DNA from: CAVYTF01 sp963771435
GTDB lineage: Bacteria; Bacteroidota; Bacteroidia; Chitinophagales; Chitinophagaceae
NCBI GenBank assembly: GCA_963771435.1
Contig: CAVYTF010000001.1
Coordinates: forward strand, 1-64,000
Direction: 5' to 3'
DNA: 64,000 nt
Below are positions 62,583-64,000 of the stretch, in pieces. A model generated the notes under the pieces. It was not told the DNA's origin and did no database searches. It saw only the letters and a list, made by a program, of their open reading frames with translations. The position numbers and the translations under genes were made by a program. Every line of letters begins with the position of its first letter. Positions within the stretch are counted from its first letter, which is position 1.

Positions 62583-64000
62583 ATGTTTAAAAACTATTTC
62601 AAAACAGCTTCCCGTTTCCTGCTTAAAAATAAAGCGTTCAGCTTTATCAATATTATCGGTTTGGCTATAGGCACTTTGTGCTGCCTCTACATTGTTTTGT
62701 ATGTGGAAAACCAATACAGCTATGATAAATATTATAAAGACGTAAAGGATATTTATCGCATAACAACGACCACAAGTTTGTCTGGCGATAAACACAACAT
62801 GGCAACATGTTCGCCCCCGATAGCCCCGGCTTTAAAAAATGATTTTCCGGAAGTGCAGCAGTTCACACGAATTGTTCCAACACTTGGAGCAACAGATCAT
62901 CTCATTCACTATAAAGAGAGATCATTTTATCAAAAAGATGCTTATTTAGTTGATTCTACTTTTTTCAGTGTGCTCAATTTTCATTTTGTACATGGAAACG
63001 AATTGAATGCTTTAACGGAACTTAATTCCATCGTTTTATTTAAGCCGGTAGCAGATAAATTATTTGGTAATGAAGATCCCATCAACAAAATAATTACTAT
63101 TGAAGATGCAAACGGCAAAAACGATTTTAAAGTTACCGGTGTTATTGATGAAAGCTTGGGGAATCAAGCATAAAGGCAGGCATATTAATTAGGATGAACT
63201 CAAATGGTTTTGGTAGTGATATCCTTAGCAATACCACATGGTCTGGAAATAATTTTACATATTCATACCTCAAACTTAAACCGGGAACTGATGTTGCCTT
63301 ATTCGAAAAAAAACTTCCTGCTTTTTTAAATAAATATGGCGCAGATCAATTGAAAAACTTAGGCATGGAAAAGCAATTGCATTTGCAGCCTGTAAGTTCT
63401 ATACATACAACAACCGGGCATGATGCAGAAATGACTGATACAGTCAGCAATTCATTTTTATATATTTTATTGTTGATTGCAGCACTCATCCAGGTTATTG
63501 CGTGCATCAATTTCATGAATCTTTCAACAGCAAGAGCATCTCAACGGGCAAAAGAAGTGGGTGTTCGCAAAGTAATTGGTGCAGAAAAAAGCGGCTTAAG
63601 GATTCAGTTTTTAACCGAATCATTTTTACTCTCTTCCCTTAGTGTTGTGATATCCTTACCTCTCTTAATTTTAATGCTCCCTTACCTAGACCAGGTCACG
63701 CATGCAGACATTTTATTATCATCATTACTTAATTATAAAATTGCCTTACTGCTCATTGGAATTATCCTCATAACAAGTTTTGTTGCCGGCAGCTATCCGG
63801 CCTTTTATCTATCAGCATTCCAGGCTATAAAAGTTATCAAAGGCAATTTTTCCAACCATGTTTCTGTTGCCGGTATAAGACGTTCATTGGTGGTTTTTCA
63901 GTTTGTGTTATCCATTGTTTTAATTACAAGTATCATCATTATTTATAGCCAACTGGATTATATAAAGAATAAAAATCTTGGCTTTGACAAAAACCAAAAG
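62583..64000 (+). pseudogene. MacB/FtsX permease paralogue 5, frameshifted and cut by window end
   Basis: It starts MFKNYFKTASRFLLKNKAFS with the MacB_PCD domain (IVLFKPVADKLFGNEDPIN). Reading stops at 63173, but the protein continues in another frame from about 63160 (SSIKAGILIRMNSNGFGSDI, then ACINFMNLSTARASQRAKEV, GVRKVIGAEKSGLRIQ). The change lies in a G-run at 63155-63158; one more G restores the frame (VIDESLGESSIKAG). This looks like a homopolymer indel. The gene leaves the window at 64000, so about two thirds of its expected 790 residues are visible. Confidence 0.85.

Noticed and set aside
47566..64000. Insertion sequence or integrase within the permease cluster
   Set aside because: No transposase or integrase motif (DDE, HUH or tyrosine recombinase) was found; the repeated permease genes are paralogues.

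Overview
The window looks like a chromosome segment from a member of the Bacteroidota, most likely a Chitinophagaceae-type bacterium. Grounds: -33/-7 promoters of the TTTG/TAnnTTTG type; type IX secretion (T9SS) sorting domains on two proteins plus a T9SS plug protein; families typical of the phylum (DUF2723/GT117, DUF4251, DUF2807, DUF4469/HU-like, DUF5103); and weak or absent Shine-Dalgarno sequences. The species cannot be fixed from sequence alone.

Layout. 1-3.5 kb: a truncated PAS sensor gene and small secreted proteins or lipoproteins. 3.5-9.1 kb: housekeeping genes pdhC, a frameshifted CoA-binding protein gene, and mfd. 9.1-11.9 kb: a toxin-antitoxin pair between two copies of a 57-nt direct repeat, a 21-nt tandem array, and orphan genes. 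11.9-20 kb: mtaB on the minus strand and a 1917-residue LRR/repeat adhesin with a T9SS type B tail. 20-31.3 kb: a frameshifted lipoprotein gene, DUF4251, the large GT117 membrane protein, DUF2807, NAD(P)HX repair (nnr), a papain-fold-like secreted protein and a T9SS-exported GH5 hydrolase. 31.3-41.4 kb: membrane pyrophosphatase, VIT1-like transporter, a frameshifted ornithine aminotransferase, T9SS plug protein, SRP RNA, transaldolase, esterase and RNase Z. 41.6-44.4 kb: an HU/Ig-like protein, a glycosyltransferase and two tRNAs (Gly-GCC, Leu-UAA). 44.4-64 kb: an NtrB/NtrC-like two-component pair beside a MacAB-like export cluster with one periplasmic adaptor, one ATPase and six paralogous FtsX/MacB permeases, one of them degraded and one frameshifted and cut by the window end.

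The most notable non-gene content is repetitive. Six unrelated tandem arrays (periods 21, 21, 21, 11, 22 and 43 nt, all near whole numbers of DNA helical turns) lie in intergenic DNA, mostly upstream of a gene. AGCT-rich palindromic repeats sit at each junction of the permease array, bracket a four-helix-bundle gene, and in a related form bracket the toxin-antitoxin module. A roughly 80-bp dispersed repeat occurs at 25.4 and 38.0 kb.

At least eight single-nucleotide indels break five genes. They may reflect decay, or base-calling error in a poorly polished assembly. This affects how the broken genes should be read.

Functional picture: the NtrC-type regulator probably drives the exporter operon from a GG-N10-GC (sigma-54-like) promoter at 50.17 kb. 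The T9SS substrates and plug protein indicate active type IX secretion. The remaining genes are ordinary housekeeping and envelope functions.
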